Source: Plasmodiophora brassicae (lineage: Eukaryota > Endomyxa: Phytomyxea > Phytomyxea > Plasmodiophorida). Taken from it: DNA of 64,000 nucleotides. The stretch covers positions 1 through 64,000 of the forward strand of contig CP145418.1 of NCBI GenBank assembly GCA_036867785.1, written 5' to 3'. Of this stretch, positions 1 to 11,485 are shown one piece after another (within the stretch, counting starts at the first letter, position 1; every line of letters starts with the position of its first letter). Made by a program: the position numbers and the translations under genes. A model generated the notes under the pieces. That model did no database searches and was not told the DNA's origin. It saw only the letters and a list, made by a program, of their open reading frames with translations.

Positions 1-143
1 CCCTAAACCCTAAACCCTAAACCCTAAACCCTAAACCCTAAACCCTAAACCCTAAACCCTAAACCCTAAACCCTAAACCCTAAACCCTAAACCCTAAACC
101 CTAAACCCTAAACCCTAAACCCTAAACCCTAAACCCTAAACCC
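1..143. repeat. Telomere array, CCCTAAA repeats
   Basis: About twenty uninterrupted CCCTAAA units run from the first base. This is the C-rich strand of a TTTAGGG telomere, the plant-type repeat also found in various algae and protists. Position and orientation show that the window begins at a true left chromosome end. Confidence 0.98.
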
Positions 144-220
144 AAAACCCTAAAAACCCTAAAAAACCCTAAAAAACCCTAAAAAACCCTAAAAAACCCT
201 AAAAAAACCCTAAAAACCCT
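144..220. repeat. Variant telomere repeats with lengthened A runs
   Basis: After one unit lacking its T, the array changes to CCCTAAAAA, CCCTAAAAAA and CCCTAAAAAAA units up to the boundary with coding sequence. Each unit keeps CCCT but carries five to seven A instead of three. Such degenerate units are typical of the proximal side of a telomere. Here the regular A-run extension suggests slippage or a variant template rather than random decay. Confidence 0.9.
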
Positions 221-1943
221 GCTCGTCGATGGTCGTGCACAAGAACCGATACCAATGGCGATCGGTGTCGCTCAAGGCGTCGTCAATGCGCCCGACCTAT
301 TCAACCTGCTGGTCAACGCGCTGCACGAACGGCTCCGGGCGATTGCTGGCCCCGACTGCCCAGTACTGGTGAAGATTCGCATCCCCATTATCTCGTTTGC
401 TGACGATCAGACGTTGTTCTGCCGCGCTGACCGCCCGGCGGTTATGCAGGCAATGCTCGACGAGTGCCACAAGTACTCGATCGAATACCACTATAGGTAC
501 AATGTCAACAAGTGCGTCCTGAGCGTGCCGAAGCACCCGGCGCTGCCGCCGCTGCCGACCCTGACGCTGGGTGGTGAACCCATTGCCGATGGCGAGGATC
601 GCGCCGTGAAGTTGCTGGGCGTATGCATGAAGAACGGGCGGATCGATCACGCGGCACAACTCAGGACGAGGACGGCGAAGGCCAGGTCGACGCTATTCGC
701 GCTGAGCCAATCGGGCTGCTTCAAGACGAAACACCTGAACGTGAGCAAGAAGCGCGTGGTGTTTATGAGCTTCGTGCGATCGCAGCTGGAGTACGGCCTC
801 TGCATCGCCAACCACAGCAGCTCGACGCTGAAGGAGATCGACTCGTGGGTCATGCGAACGTGCGCCGAGTTCCTCGGCGGCCATCGCAACGGGTCGATCC
901 TGATGATGCGCTACGCCGGCATTGTCCCGATGGCGATCCGGCAGGCACAGCTACGTGGCGGGTTCCTGCTCCACCTGAAGGAGAAGGCCGACGAGTACCC
1001 GAGGACCATGAGCGGCAAGATCGCCAAGGCCATGTTTGCGAACCCGGCATCGAGGCTGTCGACGATCGTGCAGAAGTGCCCGGTCTGGTCGCGGGTGCAG
1101 GCGCTGATGCGGCAGCAGGCCCGGGTGAGGGACCTGCGCGAGTGGAAGATCAGGCACGGCACCCGATTGGAGGAGGCGGACAAGAACGAGGGCGGACCCG
1201 GGGACGCGCTGGTCCAGGCGCTGCAGGAACGGGCGTGGCGGCCGTGGGCGCGTGCGAAACTGATGCGGGTCCAGAAGCAGGAGTGGAACAGACCGCACGC
1301 GACCGCGTTCCAAGCGACGGCGGACGCGTACCGGATCGCCAACTGGCTGACGAATCGCCTACCGGGCATACCTGTTCCATGTCAGAACTGCAACGGGGCG
1401 TACGAGACGAATCGATACCATTGTACGATTTGTGTCGGCGCCCAGCAGCGGCTGGAGCATGTGTATCGCCCGGAGGTGCATCTGAAGTGGTTGACCGATG
1501 CCGACAACGCGGTCGACGCCTGCCTGCTCCAGCTGACACGGCCGTCGATCATCCAAGCGCCGGCGTATGATGGGCGACCTAGGAAGCAACCGTCAGAGGC
1601 GGCGTATCGACTCGACGAGCGAACCAGACCGGTGGCGACGGCGATCGCGACTGTCCTCAAGGACATCGACGAGCTGTGCAGGCCGCGACAGGGTCGTGAT
1701 GGCGGCGACGACAATGGCGGCGACAATGGCGGCGATGATGGGGACGGCGGCGGCGAAGATGGACCTGTCGAGCTCCGCATCCAGGACGGCAACGGCGACG
1801 ATGATGGCAGCAACGGCAACGGCGACGATGATGGCAGCAACGGCAACGGCGACGATCAGGGCAGCAACGGCAACGGCGGCGACCAGGGCAGCAACGGCAA
1901 GCGGTACGAGCGGCGCCCGCCGATCTGGATCCGGGTACCGTGA
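221..1943 (+). mobile_element. LINE-type reverse transcriptase, 5' part missing at the telomere
   Basis: The ATG at 255 opens 562 codons, but the same frame is already open at the edge of the telomere repeats. The first recognisable block is GVAQGVVNAPDLF, equivalent to the GxxQGxxxSPxLF block in the middle of reverse transcriptases. It is followed by the catalytic ISFADD box near residue 46-51. The fingers and any upstream domains are therefore absent. The C-terminal part is Arg/Trp-rich with a cysteine cluster (CQNCNG and CTICVG, about residues 376-396). It ends in an Asp/Gly/Asn/Ser repeat tail made of NGNGDDDGS-like units (about residues 495-550). No LTRs or integrase are present, which fits a non-LTR element. 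The 5' truncation lies exactly at telomere repeat. Either a break inside the LINE was healed by telomerase, or this family inserts into telomeres; one copy cannot decide. Confidence 0.8.
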
Positions 1944-1958
1944 CGATCGCTCATGCCC

Positions 1959-2017
1959 GGCCGGATTTTTCCCATCCGATCAGCGTCTGACGCCCGGATG
2001 GGTTTTTTCATCCGGCC
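1959..2017. other. Imperfect hairpin downstream of the LINE reading frame
   Basis: GGCCGGAT at the left pairs with ATCCGGCC at the right, and an inner CCCATCC/GGATGGG pair flanks the loop with T-rich internal bulges. It begins 15 bases after the LINE stop codon and could be a 3'-UTR structure recognised by the reverse transcriptase, but that role is inference. Confidence 0.5.
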
Positions 2018-2261
2018 GACGAGGCCATCACCAGGCCTACCGCGACATGCTGGCGACGACGACCATCGGCGCCGCCAGCATCGACACGCACCACCCGCAC
2101 TGCGCAGTCCGTCACAGGCGGCCACTGCGTAGCGCTATTTCTATCATGTGACCCTTCATCTACCTACTCAAGACGACACTGGCAATCGTATTATGCTCGG
2201 CATCGGTTGGAAAAGGGTGGTCTACGCCTAATACACACAAGACTAAAACCCTAATGCTCAT
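2018..2261. other. Non-coding subtelomeric spacer
   Basis: I see no supported gene. It joins the LINE 3' region to the first satellite copy and contains a short ACTAAAACCCTAA stretch near 2240 that resembles an isolated telomere unit. Confidence 0.5.
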
Positions 2262-3504
2262 GCTGGACGGGAGACGGGAGGTGGGCCCTGCGCAGAACGT
2301 ATTAGCGGGCCTGGATCTGTGCGTTAGGCGAAGTTTCGTACCTTTCCAGGAGGTGCACCGCGTTCTCCCGGATGTATGGGCCTTGTGGATAGGCGCCCAG
2401 CAGTTCGTGTGGTAGTCATAGTGGCTGCGGGCATCAGCGCCGCTGGACTGCGGCGACGTCAGCGCCCGAGCACGCAGGGCCCCCAGACACGTTAGGGACG
2501 ACATTTAGGACGGCGATCGGTGTGACGTGGCGCGTTGGCTCGAAACGTGCCATGCCATGCAACTGCCGGCACGATGCCGTTGCTCAGCAAGGCCTTATTG
2601 CAGATGTTACGCAGCTAGACGCACGATGGCAGCCTAAACGGGCGACAATGCTGCAGAAGTCACGATCAGATTAGTGCACCGATAGGGATGGACGAGTAAC
2701 ATACGTCAAGTGACACAGCGTTGCGACGAGCGAATCCAGAGCGGTCCCCGAAATAGAAGCAGAACCGTTCGAAAGCGATGCGAAGGGGAAACGACGGGCA
2801 GCGTATGAGACTGGAGGGGTTCAAGCAGACCGCAGTCACCTGCAGGTCGACCAGGACAGGAACTGGATTACGTGACGACTGCAGACCAGCATCAGAAAGA
2901 CGCAGTCACCTGAATTTCAACGAGGACAGGAACTGGTTTACGGGACAACTGTGGACCAGCGTCAGAATTATGCCGGCATCAGCGGTGACACAGATCTCAT
3001 CAGGATTCTTACCAGCATAGCTTGGGTCTGCCAGAATGCCGGGGAAGTCAGCTGGGACAACAGGTTAATGGACCAACACGTCGCAGAAGAGCGGATTCAT
3101 CTGCAGGACAACTGCTCGCTGCAGGTGCACATGCTGGTCTGGAGGCGAGTCCTGTCCAGAATGTCAGAGATCTAGGAGCCTCTCCATCAGACGACAACTC
3201 TCACCTGTCCTGGAGGTGCTCGGCGTCAGACCAGACGTGTCTGGCGCGTCAGTAGACGCCTTCCGGAACGTGTTGTGGTCGTAGTGATTCTATTGGGCCC
3301 TCGCAGTTGGTCGGCGGCGACGTCGGCGCGGGTCAGGCAGGATCGTCAAGGCGTCGACGACCTCCGAAGCCGAACAAATGGCACGTCGGGCGGTCGCGTA
3401 CGACGTTGCAGTGGGCGGCGTTGACGAGAGGCGGCATGCGTCATTGGGTCGTCGATCGCGCCGACGACAGCCCATCACGGAGTTGGCGCCTGCGTCGCGT
3501 TGAC
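2262..3504. repeat. Subtelomeric satellite, divergent partial copy
   Basis: This segment aligns with 4203 to about 5325 of the next copy (shared landmarks: an ACGTATTAGCGGGC block, a TTCTCCCGGATGTATGGG block, and a GTCAGTAGACGCC block at 3250 and 5090) but with many substitutions. It lacks about 480 bp of the unit at its right end and joins directly to the start of the next copy. The open frames are not conserved as proteins. Confidence 0.85.
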
Positions 3505-5810
3505 CGGCCGCCGCCTTGGTTCGATGGCTGTGTACCGACCTGGACCCGGACATGTACCAGGTCGAAACGATTTGTATCGCCCTCCATCGGCACCATCGCA
3601 AGACACCCGTTACTGAACGATGTCGTGCAGCACAACCAGGTCGACTACGACCTGGTTCGGGGCCATACCTGGGCGCGCCAGCGACACTGGAGACGAGGCG
3701 TGTGCTGGGAGACTGTCGAGTCTGTCGCAACCAAACGTTCTGCGCGGGCGATACGATTCCCAATCAGCGTGCGTCACTCGTTCATTCTGGTCTGCCGTGG
3801 TCAACACGTACGCCTGGACGACGTCGGCGCCCTCGATCGACGACGGGCGCGGCGCAGGGCACTCACAAACGCTGTCGATCGACGATACGGCTGAAGCCAG
3901 AAAGATTTTCAGGTTGTTGTACGCGAGTGATGACGCGCTGTGCTCCTATTGAACGGAGATGCTTTGGCGACTTTGTCGGCGGCGGGTCGTCGGCGTCAGC
4001 CAGGCACCCGCACGCTGACCGGCGGTAACGGGCGCTGGGCGCCGCTGTCCTGCTGGACGACCCGCATTCGATAAACGGTGCATGACAGGAGCGCGTGCGA
4101 CCGATTGCAACGATCGGCGCGCCGCCACAGCTGAGGAGCAGGTCGGCACGACGTTGTCCCCGCCTCGCCTACGCGGGACGACTGCTGTCTTGCAGGTGCC
4201 CATGCTTGACGAGAGACAGCAGGTGTGCCCTGCCCAGCACGTATTAGCGGGCTAGGCTCTGTGCGTTTGGCGAAGAATCGTACCTGTCATGGAGGTCCAA
4301 CGCGTTCTCCCGGATGTATGGGGCTTGTTGGCAGGCTCCCGGCTCAACAGTTCGTGTTGTGGCCATAGTGGGCTCCGGGCATCAGGGCCGCTGGACGGCG
4401 GCGACGTCAGCGCCCGAACATGCAGGACTGCCAGACGCGTCCGGAACGACAAGTAGGGCGGCGGTCGGTGTGGCCTGGCGGGTTGGCTCGGAATGTGCCA
4501 TGCAACTGCCAGCACGATGCCGTTGCTCAGCAAGGCCTTATAGCAGACGTTACGCAGCTAGACGCACGATGGCAGCAGAAACGGGCGACACGTCTGCAGA
4601 GGTCGTGGTCAGATTAGTGCACCGATTGGGATGGACGAGTAACATACGTCAAGCGACACATTGTCGAATGGCGGCGAGCGAGTCCAGGGCGGTCCCTGCA
4701 CTAGAAGCAGAATCGTTCAAATGCGAAGCCGAGGATGGAAGACGGGCAGCCTACCGGAATGGAGTGGTTCAAGCCGATTGCCGTCAATTGACGGTCAATT
4801 AGGACAGAAACTGGATTACGTGACGACTTACAGCCAGCATCAGAAAGTTGGCAGTCACCTGAATTTCAACGAGGGCAGGAACTGGCTTCCGGGACGACGG
4901 TGGACCAGGATCAGAAGTAATGCCACCATCAACGGTGACACTGATTTCGGCAGGATTTGTCAGGATACCAGGCCGGATGTCAGCAGAAACAACAGGTTAA
5001 TGGGCCAACACGTCGCAGAAGAGCAGGTTCATCGGCAGGACGACTGCTTGCTGCAGGTGCTGATTCTGGCCTAACGACGGCAGGCGTGTCAGTAGACGCC
5101 CTGCATGACGTGTTGCGATCGTAGGGAATCAATTGGCCCGTGCAGTTGGATGTCGGGGGGCGACGTCGGCGCGGACGGAGGCAGGGCAGGGAGGCGCGAC
5201 AGGGCGTCGACGACAAGGGATGTCGAATACACAGGGTCATCGGCCGGCAGTGTTGACGTCGTCGGGTCGTCAGTCGCCCCGACGACGCCCGCCACGGAGT
5301 CGGCGGCTGCCTTGACGTTGACTGGCGCCCACCTTCAATCGATGGGTGTGTCTACGCCCATCGTACTTGTCCTGGGGATAGCATCGAACACAGACGTATA
5401 TCGCCATCCATCCGCATACACACCATAAACACAAGCGACAGTAACCCGACCGATGTCGTGCCCTGCAACAGAACTGGACGCGGTCTGCGACACGCTCGAT
5501 ACACATCAGCAGAATAGAATCCGACATTCTCTGTTATGCCGACGTTCGCCGGCCGCACACGGCCCGAATTGTCTGGCTGACGTCCGAGTTTGCTAGACCG
5601 TGTACATATACAGAGGCCAGTCGCGAACGTGATCAAGATGTCCTGCCGTGATGGTGCAGTGGTGCGCGGACGTTCATATCGTGGCTCCTGCACGATTTCG
5701 ACTCTCCCAGTGGTTCCGAAGCGGAGTTTGCCTGGTCCATTTTGGACCCCCCCCCCCCCCCCCCAAATCATTCCCTAAAGGTATCGGACACCGTGTTCAC
5801 ACCGTCAACT
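3505..5810. repeat. Subtelomeric satellite, full copy A (2306 bp)
   Basis: The unit starts at CGGCCGCCGCCTTGGTTCGA and recurs 2306 bases later. Copies A and B are nearly identical; examples of difference are a one-base deletion near 6681 in B and a shorter C run in B. I find no protein family in any frame, and long open frames appear in several frames at once, as expected for GC-rich non-coding DNA. Confidence 0.92.
5747..5764. repeat. Poly-C tract in satellite unit
   Basis: Eighteen consecutive C in copy A; the same position in copy B (8051-8063) has thirteen. The length difference between otherwise nearly identical units shows slippage. Confidence 0.9.
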
Positions 5811-8112
5811 CGGCCGCCGCCTTGGTTCGATGGCTGTGTATCGACCTGGACCCGGACATGTACCAGGTCGGAACGATATGTATCGCCCTCCATCGGCACC
5901 ATCGCAAGACACCCGTTACTGAACGATGTCGTGCAGCACAACCAGGTCGACTACGACCTGGTTCGGGGCCATACCTGGGCGCGCCAGCGACACTGGAGAC
6001 GAGGCGTGTGCTGGGAGACTGTCGAGTCTGTCGCAACCAAACGTTCTGCGCGGGCGATACGATTCCCAATCAGCGTGCGTCACTCGTTCATTCTGGTCTG
6101 CCGTGGTCAACACGTACGCCCGGACGACGTCGGCGCCCTCGATCGACGACGGGCGCGGCGCAGGGCACTCACAAACGCTGTCGATCGACGATACGGCTGA
6201 AGCCAGAAAGATTTTCAGGTTGTTGTACGCGAGTGATGACGCGCTGTGCTCCTATTGAACGGAGATGCTTTGGCGACTTTGTCGGCGGCGGGTCGTCGGC
6301 GTCAGCCAGGCACCCGCACGCTGACCGGCGGTAACGGGCGCTGGGCGCCGCTGTCCTGCTGGACGACCCGCATTCGATAAACGGTGCATGACAGGAGCGC
6401 GTGCGACCGATTGCAACGATCGGCGCGCCGCCACAGCTGAGGAGCAGGTCGGCACGACGTTGTCCCCGCCTCGCCTACGCGGGACGACTGCTGTCTTGCA
6501 GGTGCCCATGCTTGACGAGAGACAGCAGGTGTGCCCTGCCCAGCACGTATTAGCGGGCTAGGCTCTGTGCGTTTGGCGAAGAATCGTACCTGTCATGGAG
6601 GTCCAACGCGTTCTCCCGGATGTATGGGGCTTGTTGGCAGGCTCCCGGCTCAACAGTTCGTGTTGTGGCCATAGTGGCTCCGGGCATCAGGGCCGCTGGA
6701 CGGCGGCGACGTCAGCGCCCGAACATGCAGGACTGCCAGACGCGTCCGGAACGACAAGTAGGGCGGCGGTCGGTGTGGCCTGGCGGGTTGGCTCGGAATG
6801 TGCCATGCAACTGCCAGCACGATGCCGTTGCTCAGCAAGGCCTTATAGCAGACGTTACGCAGCTAGACGCACGATGGCAGCAGAAACGGGCGACACGTCT
6901 GCAGAGGTCGTGGTCAGATTAGTGCACCGATTGGGATGGACGAGTAACATACGTCAAGCGACACATTGTCGAATGGCGGCGAGCGAGTCCAGGGCGGTCC
7001 CTGCACTAGAAGCAGAATCGTTCAAATGCGAAGCCGAGGATGGAAGACGGGCAGCCTACCGGAATGGAGTGGTTCAAGCCGATTGCCGTCAATTGACGGT
7101 CAATTAGGACAGAAACTGGATTACGTTACGACTTACAGCCAGCATCAGAAAGTTGGCAGTCACCTGAATTTCAACGAGGGCAGGAACTGGCTTCCGGGAC
7201 GACGGTGGACCAGGATCAGAAGTAATGCCACCATCAACGGTGACACTGATTTCGGCAGGATTTGTCAGGATACCAGGCCGGATGTCAGCAGAAACAACAG
7301 GTTAATGGGCCAACACGTCGCAGAAGAGCAGGTTCATCGGCAGGACGACTGCTTGCTGCAGGTGCTGATTCTGGCCTAACGACGGCAGGCGTGTCAGTAG
7401 ACGCCCTGCATGACGTGTTGCGATCGTAGGGAATCAATTGGCCCGTGCAGTTGGATGTCGGGGGGCGACGTCGGCGCGGACGGAGGCAGGGCAGGGAGGC
7501 GCGACAGGGCGTCGACGACAAGGGATGTCGAATACACAGGGTCATCGGCCGGCAGTGTTGACGTCGTCGGGTCGTCAGTCGCCCCGACGACGCCCGCCAC
7601 GGAGTCGGCGCTGCCTTGACGTTGACTGGCGCCCACCTTCAATCGATGGGTGTGTCTACGCCCATCGTACTTGTCCTGGGGATAGCATCGAACACAGACG
7701 TATATCGCCATCCATCCGCATACACACCATAAACACAAGCGACAGTAACCCAACCGATGTCGTGCCCGGCAACAGAACTGGACGCGGTCTGCGACGCGCT
7801 CGATACACATCAGCAGAATAGAATCCGACATTCTCTGTCATGCCGACGTTCGCCGGCCGCACACGGCCCGAATTGTCTGGCTGACGTCCGAGTTTGCCAG
7901 ACAGTGTGCATATACAGAGGCCACTCGCGAACGTGATCAAGATGTCCTGCCGTGATGGTGCAGTGGTGCGCGGACGTTCATATCGTAGCTCCTGCACGAT
8001 TTCGATTCTCCCACTGCTTCCGAAGCGGAGTTTGCCTGGTCCATTTTGGACCCCCCCCCCCCCTAAATGATTCCCTAAAGGTATCGGACACCGTGTTCAC
8101 ACCGTCAACTCG
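5811..8112. repeat. Subtelomeric satellite, full copy B
   Basis: Tandem repeat of copy A in the same orientation. Similarity ends just after the ACCGTCAACTCGGC block at 8101, beyond which the sequence is unrelated. High identity between A and B suggests recent unequal exchange or conversion, as is usual for subtelomeres. Confidence 0.92.
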
Positions 8113-8603
8113 GCGGCGCGGTAGCTGGTGCAACGCCCGCCGTCCCGCCAACATTGTAATGTCCCTACCTACTCTATCGTCATTTATGCGTTCAGGTCGC
8201 TACGGTTCGGTATTCCAGTTGGGACGCGCTTGTCAGGCCCGACGTACGTGGTACAAATCTTCACAGTTCGACAGCAGCAGAGTATCAGCGCCTCAACACA
8301 CTGCAGGTAAAGTTTCATTACTGTCGTGGTAGGATGGTGGCTCCCACCCCATGTTTGGACCGACTCGTTTGAATTCGAGAAAAATTCAAAAGCTGGCCTG
8401 CAACGCGCGAGCGCGTTGCAGGCCAGTAACACACGCGAAGAGAGTTACCCTGAGTTTACGAAGGCGCGCTGCCCTACTCCAATAGTGAACAGCTGACAAG
8501 TCGGCAGCTGACTATATGTGCAGCCACGATGATGATGGGACGAATGTACTATCGATCGCATAATATCTAACGTAAAGAGCGCAGGGCAATGATTATAGCG
8601 ATA
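8113..8603. other. Spacer between satellite and transposase remnant
   Basis: No gene is supported. The only structure seen is a 34-bp palindrome, listed separately. The far end of the minus-strand transposon that begins near 30974 may lie here, but I could not identify its terminus. Confidence 0.4.
8393..8426. repeat. 34-bp near-perfect palindrome
   Basis: Two 16-base arms (CTGGCCTGCAACGCGC and its complement) flank a GA centre. It is unrelated in sequence to the TGTAGACC palindromes further right. A hairpin of this strength might be a replication or transposon-end structure, but nothing around it decides. Confidence 0.75.
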
Positions 8604-8886
8604 TCACTGTGACGCGTCTGGTGCTCCAGTGCACCAGTTCCTGTTGTACATGCCCTTGCAGGATTGCTGCTTGCACTTGCCGCAGACATTCTTAGGCGCT
8701 CGTGGTTTCTTGGGCTGACCTACATTCTTTGTCGGTTTGGAAATGCCTGATCGCATAGCGTCATGGACGGTGCCGTTGACGGCCAAGGCAGCAACAGGAG
8801 ACACAGGAGGTACCAGACGGGCCATAATCGCGACAGAGCCACCTGTGGTACTGCGATCGGGTGAAGTAGGCGATGCACCCGTCGGT
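8604..8886 (-). pseudogene. C-terminal piece of split transposase-exonuclease gene
   Basis: This minus-strand open segment ends with a basic linker and a cysteine cluster CGKCKQQSCKGMYNRNWC, probably a zinc-binding module, then a stop at 8604. It is the last fragment of the gene whose other parts lie at 15624-18601, 24267-25570 and 30609-30974. The TCGGT target duplication of Copia-1 lies at its upstream edge (8882-8886) and again at 15624-15628. Assignment to the same gene rests on strand, order and this duplication. Confidence 0.6.
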
Positions 8887-9070
8887 TGAGAAGGACAATA
8901 ATGAAGTGGATGTATTACGTACGGCGTGTGCGGCGGACGTTACAGTGGCGACGTAGTCGCCGACGGTGTAACGGTTGCCAACGCCGGCGGGCACGGAGTC
9001 GCGGAGTGCGTGACGGCGTTCACGTGCTGCAGGCATGTGCTGCTGGTCGTAGTGGATACGTTGTTCGACA
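8887..9070 (-). repeat. Copia-1 3' LTR
   Basis: 184 bp starting TGAGAAGG and ending TTCGACA on the plus strand, identical to 15440-15623. A purine-rich stretch (minus strand, GGAGGGGGCG) directly adjoins it inside the element, as expected of a polypurine tract. Confidence 0.95.
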
Positions 9071-11458
9071 CGCCCCCTCCAGCAGCACACGGCCTGGGAC
9101 TTGTGTCGATGATGCCGGCCAGGAGCAGGTTCGCATGATACGAGGTGCTGAGAGCGGGCTTCGTGAGGTAGTCTGCAGCCATCTCGGCGGACGGGCACTT
9201 GTGGACCACAATCAAACTGGCCTCGACGGCCTCCCGGGTGTAGTGAAACTGCACCTCGATGTCCTTCGTTCGATCATCCATCCGACGATAGCCAGACCAG
9301 GCCTTCGCGCCTTGATTGTCCTCGTATACGATCGTCGGACTGGAGCGTGCGAAGCCGATTTCGGTCAGGAATGACCGGATCCAGGCCAGCTGGCGGGTAA
9401 CAGCACACAGCGACTTGATCTCTGCATGTGTGGACGATAAGCTAACTTTGACTGCGCCCAGGTCTTGGCGACGTGACTGCCAGTGCACGGGGCCGCCAGC
9501 CAGCAGGATGATGTGGCCGGAGCGCGACCGTCGCGTGTCAGGGTCGGATGCCCAATCAGCGTCGGCGTATGCGATCAGACGATCTTCGGGCTGGCGTTCG
9601 TATCGGATGCCGTGCGTCATGGTGCCGGCGAGGTACTTAAGAACGCGTTGCCCCGCACGCCAATGCTGGATGCCGGGATTCGAGGAGAATTGGGCCAGTA
9701 CATTCGTTATGTACGCGATGTCGGGACGGCATCGATGGGCGAGCCATGTCAGGCAGCCAATAAGTTTGAGGTACGGCTTGGTCGCCATTTCGTCGCGGTC
9801 GAGGTCGCTTTGTGGACTCATTGTCGTTGATAGGTGAACGCCAGGCTGGTGCGGCGTGTCGACCGGATGACAATGCGACATGTTGAAGTCGCTCAACACC
9901 TTCTCGATGTACTCGGCTTGGTCAAGGGTGATGGCGCCGGTGCCAGGTTCGCGTCGGATGCGCATGCCAAGCAGGGTCGACGGTTCACCTTGATCGGTGA
10001 TCTCGGCCATCGCGGAGAGCTTCTCGAGAACGGATTCCGCGAACGGGACGTCATTGTACGCCATCAGACCGTCGTCGGTGTGCACCGACATGATCATGAA
10101 CTTTCCATCGCGATCGTACCGGAAGACGCAGGGGTCCGCGATGATCGATTCGAATCCGAGTGATAACAGCATCTCCCGAAGCGCCTTGTACCAACGTTCG
10201 GCGCCTTGTTTCGTTCCATAAAGGGCCTTTTGCAGTTGACGAACTCGGTACGGGACGTGATGATCGGTGAAGCCATCCGGCTGACGAATGTAAACATCAT
10301 GGAGCATGTCGGCGTTCAGGTATGCGGCCACCCAGTCGACCTGGCGAAGATGCAGGCCGTGCTGCGCCGCGAGCGCTAGGATAACGAGGAACGCAGTGGC
10401 ACGGGCGGTCGGCGCGAACGTATCGTCGAAGTCGATGCCGGGGCGTTGTCGGAAGCCCTGAGCACAGAGTCGGGCGGTGAACTTGCGGATGCCACCGTTG
10501 CCACTGAGCGAGGACTTCACTCGGAACACCCACTTGGCGCCAACAGCGATCTTACTTTTCGGCAGGTCGATTAGCGGGCCGAACGTGTCCTTGGCGTCCA
10601 GTGTTGCCATCTGGGTGACGGCGGCGTCCCACCAGTGGCCAGCGAAAGGTGATGAGAGGGCATCGGCCATTGAGTTGGGTACGGGAATGTCGGTCGCTTT
10701 CAGCTTCGACAGGTCGGGTCGTGGTAGACGGGCTGGGTCGATCGGGGCGGATACCTTGGCTCGACATGCCTTGGCAGCGGCGCCGCGACATGTCGGACGG
10801 TTGGACCTGATGGCCTGATCGATCAGACGGCGCTCCTCAACCTGCTGCCAATGCCGGATCAGTCGGCGGGAGCGACGAGGAGGGCGCTGTGTCGGGAACG
10901 TTAGGGTCGGATTCTGGAACCAGGCGTCGACCGTCGAGGACCACCGTGTCGACGAACGATTGGCCGCCTCCGGCGCCTTCCACCATTCACCAGGCGGTTG
11001 ACGACGACGATTCGATCGGCGAGGGCGTGGCACGTCGATGACATTGTGGTCAACGATATCAGCAGCATCGGAATTGTCGTGGACGTCGGGGTCGGCAGCT
11101 TCGTTAGGAGAGTCGTTGCTGGACGCCGAACCTTCGTAGTCGGGATCATCTTCAGCGTCATCATCATCTTCGTCGGTGGATACGTCATCAGGAGACGGTG
11201 AGCGCGACGGTCGGACGATCTCGGAAGGCGATGACGCAGCGGCAGGTGACGGAGGCTCGGGAGGGGATGCTGCGAGAGAGGATGCTGACGTCGATGGTAG
11301 AGGTGCCATGACGGCGTCGGAAGAGACGGGCGTCGGGACGATCGTGTCAACGTTCGGCGCAGAGCTCGACTCGGGACTGGACGGTGGCGCTGATGATGAA
11401 CTAGCAGGGCTGGATCTTCCAAAGCCGAATGTGAACGAGGTCTCCAGGAACTCGGCAG

Positions 11459-11485
11459 TGTAGACCGGGACCGGTCCGGTCTACA
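11459..11485. mobile_element. Minimal TGTAGACC palindromic element (27 bp) in Copia-1
   Basis: TGTAGACCGG and CCGGTCTACA flank a seven-base centre. GCAG occurs immediately on both sides (11455-11458 and 11486-11489), a 4-bp target duplication. The ends match those of the 71-bp elements at 15786 and 25852, so this looks like an internally deleted member of that family. Confidence 0.75.

Noticed and set aside
3516-4028. Open frame repeated in both satellite copies (also 5822-6334), 170 codons
   Set aside because: It is preserved only because the copies are nearly identical. Frames on both strands are equally open, composition is Arg/Ser/Thr-rich as in shadow frames, and the divergent copy does not conserve it.
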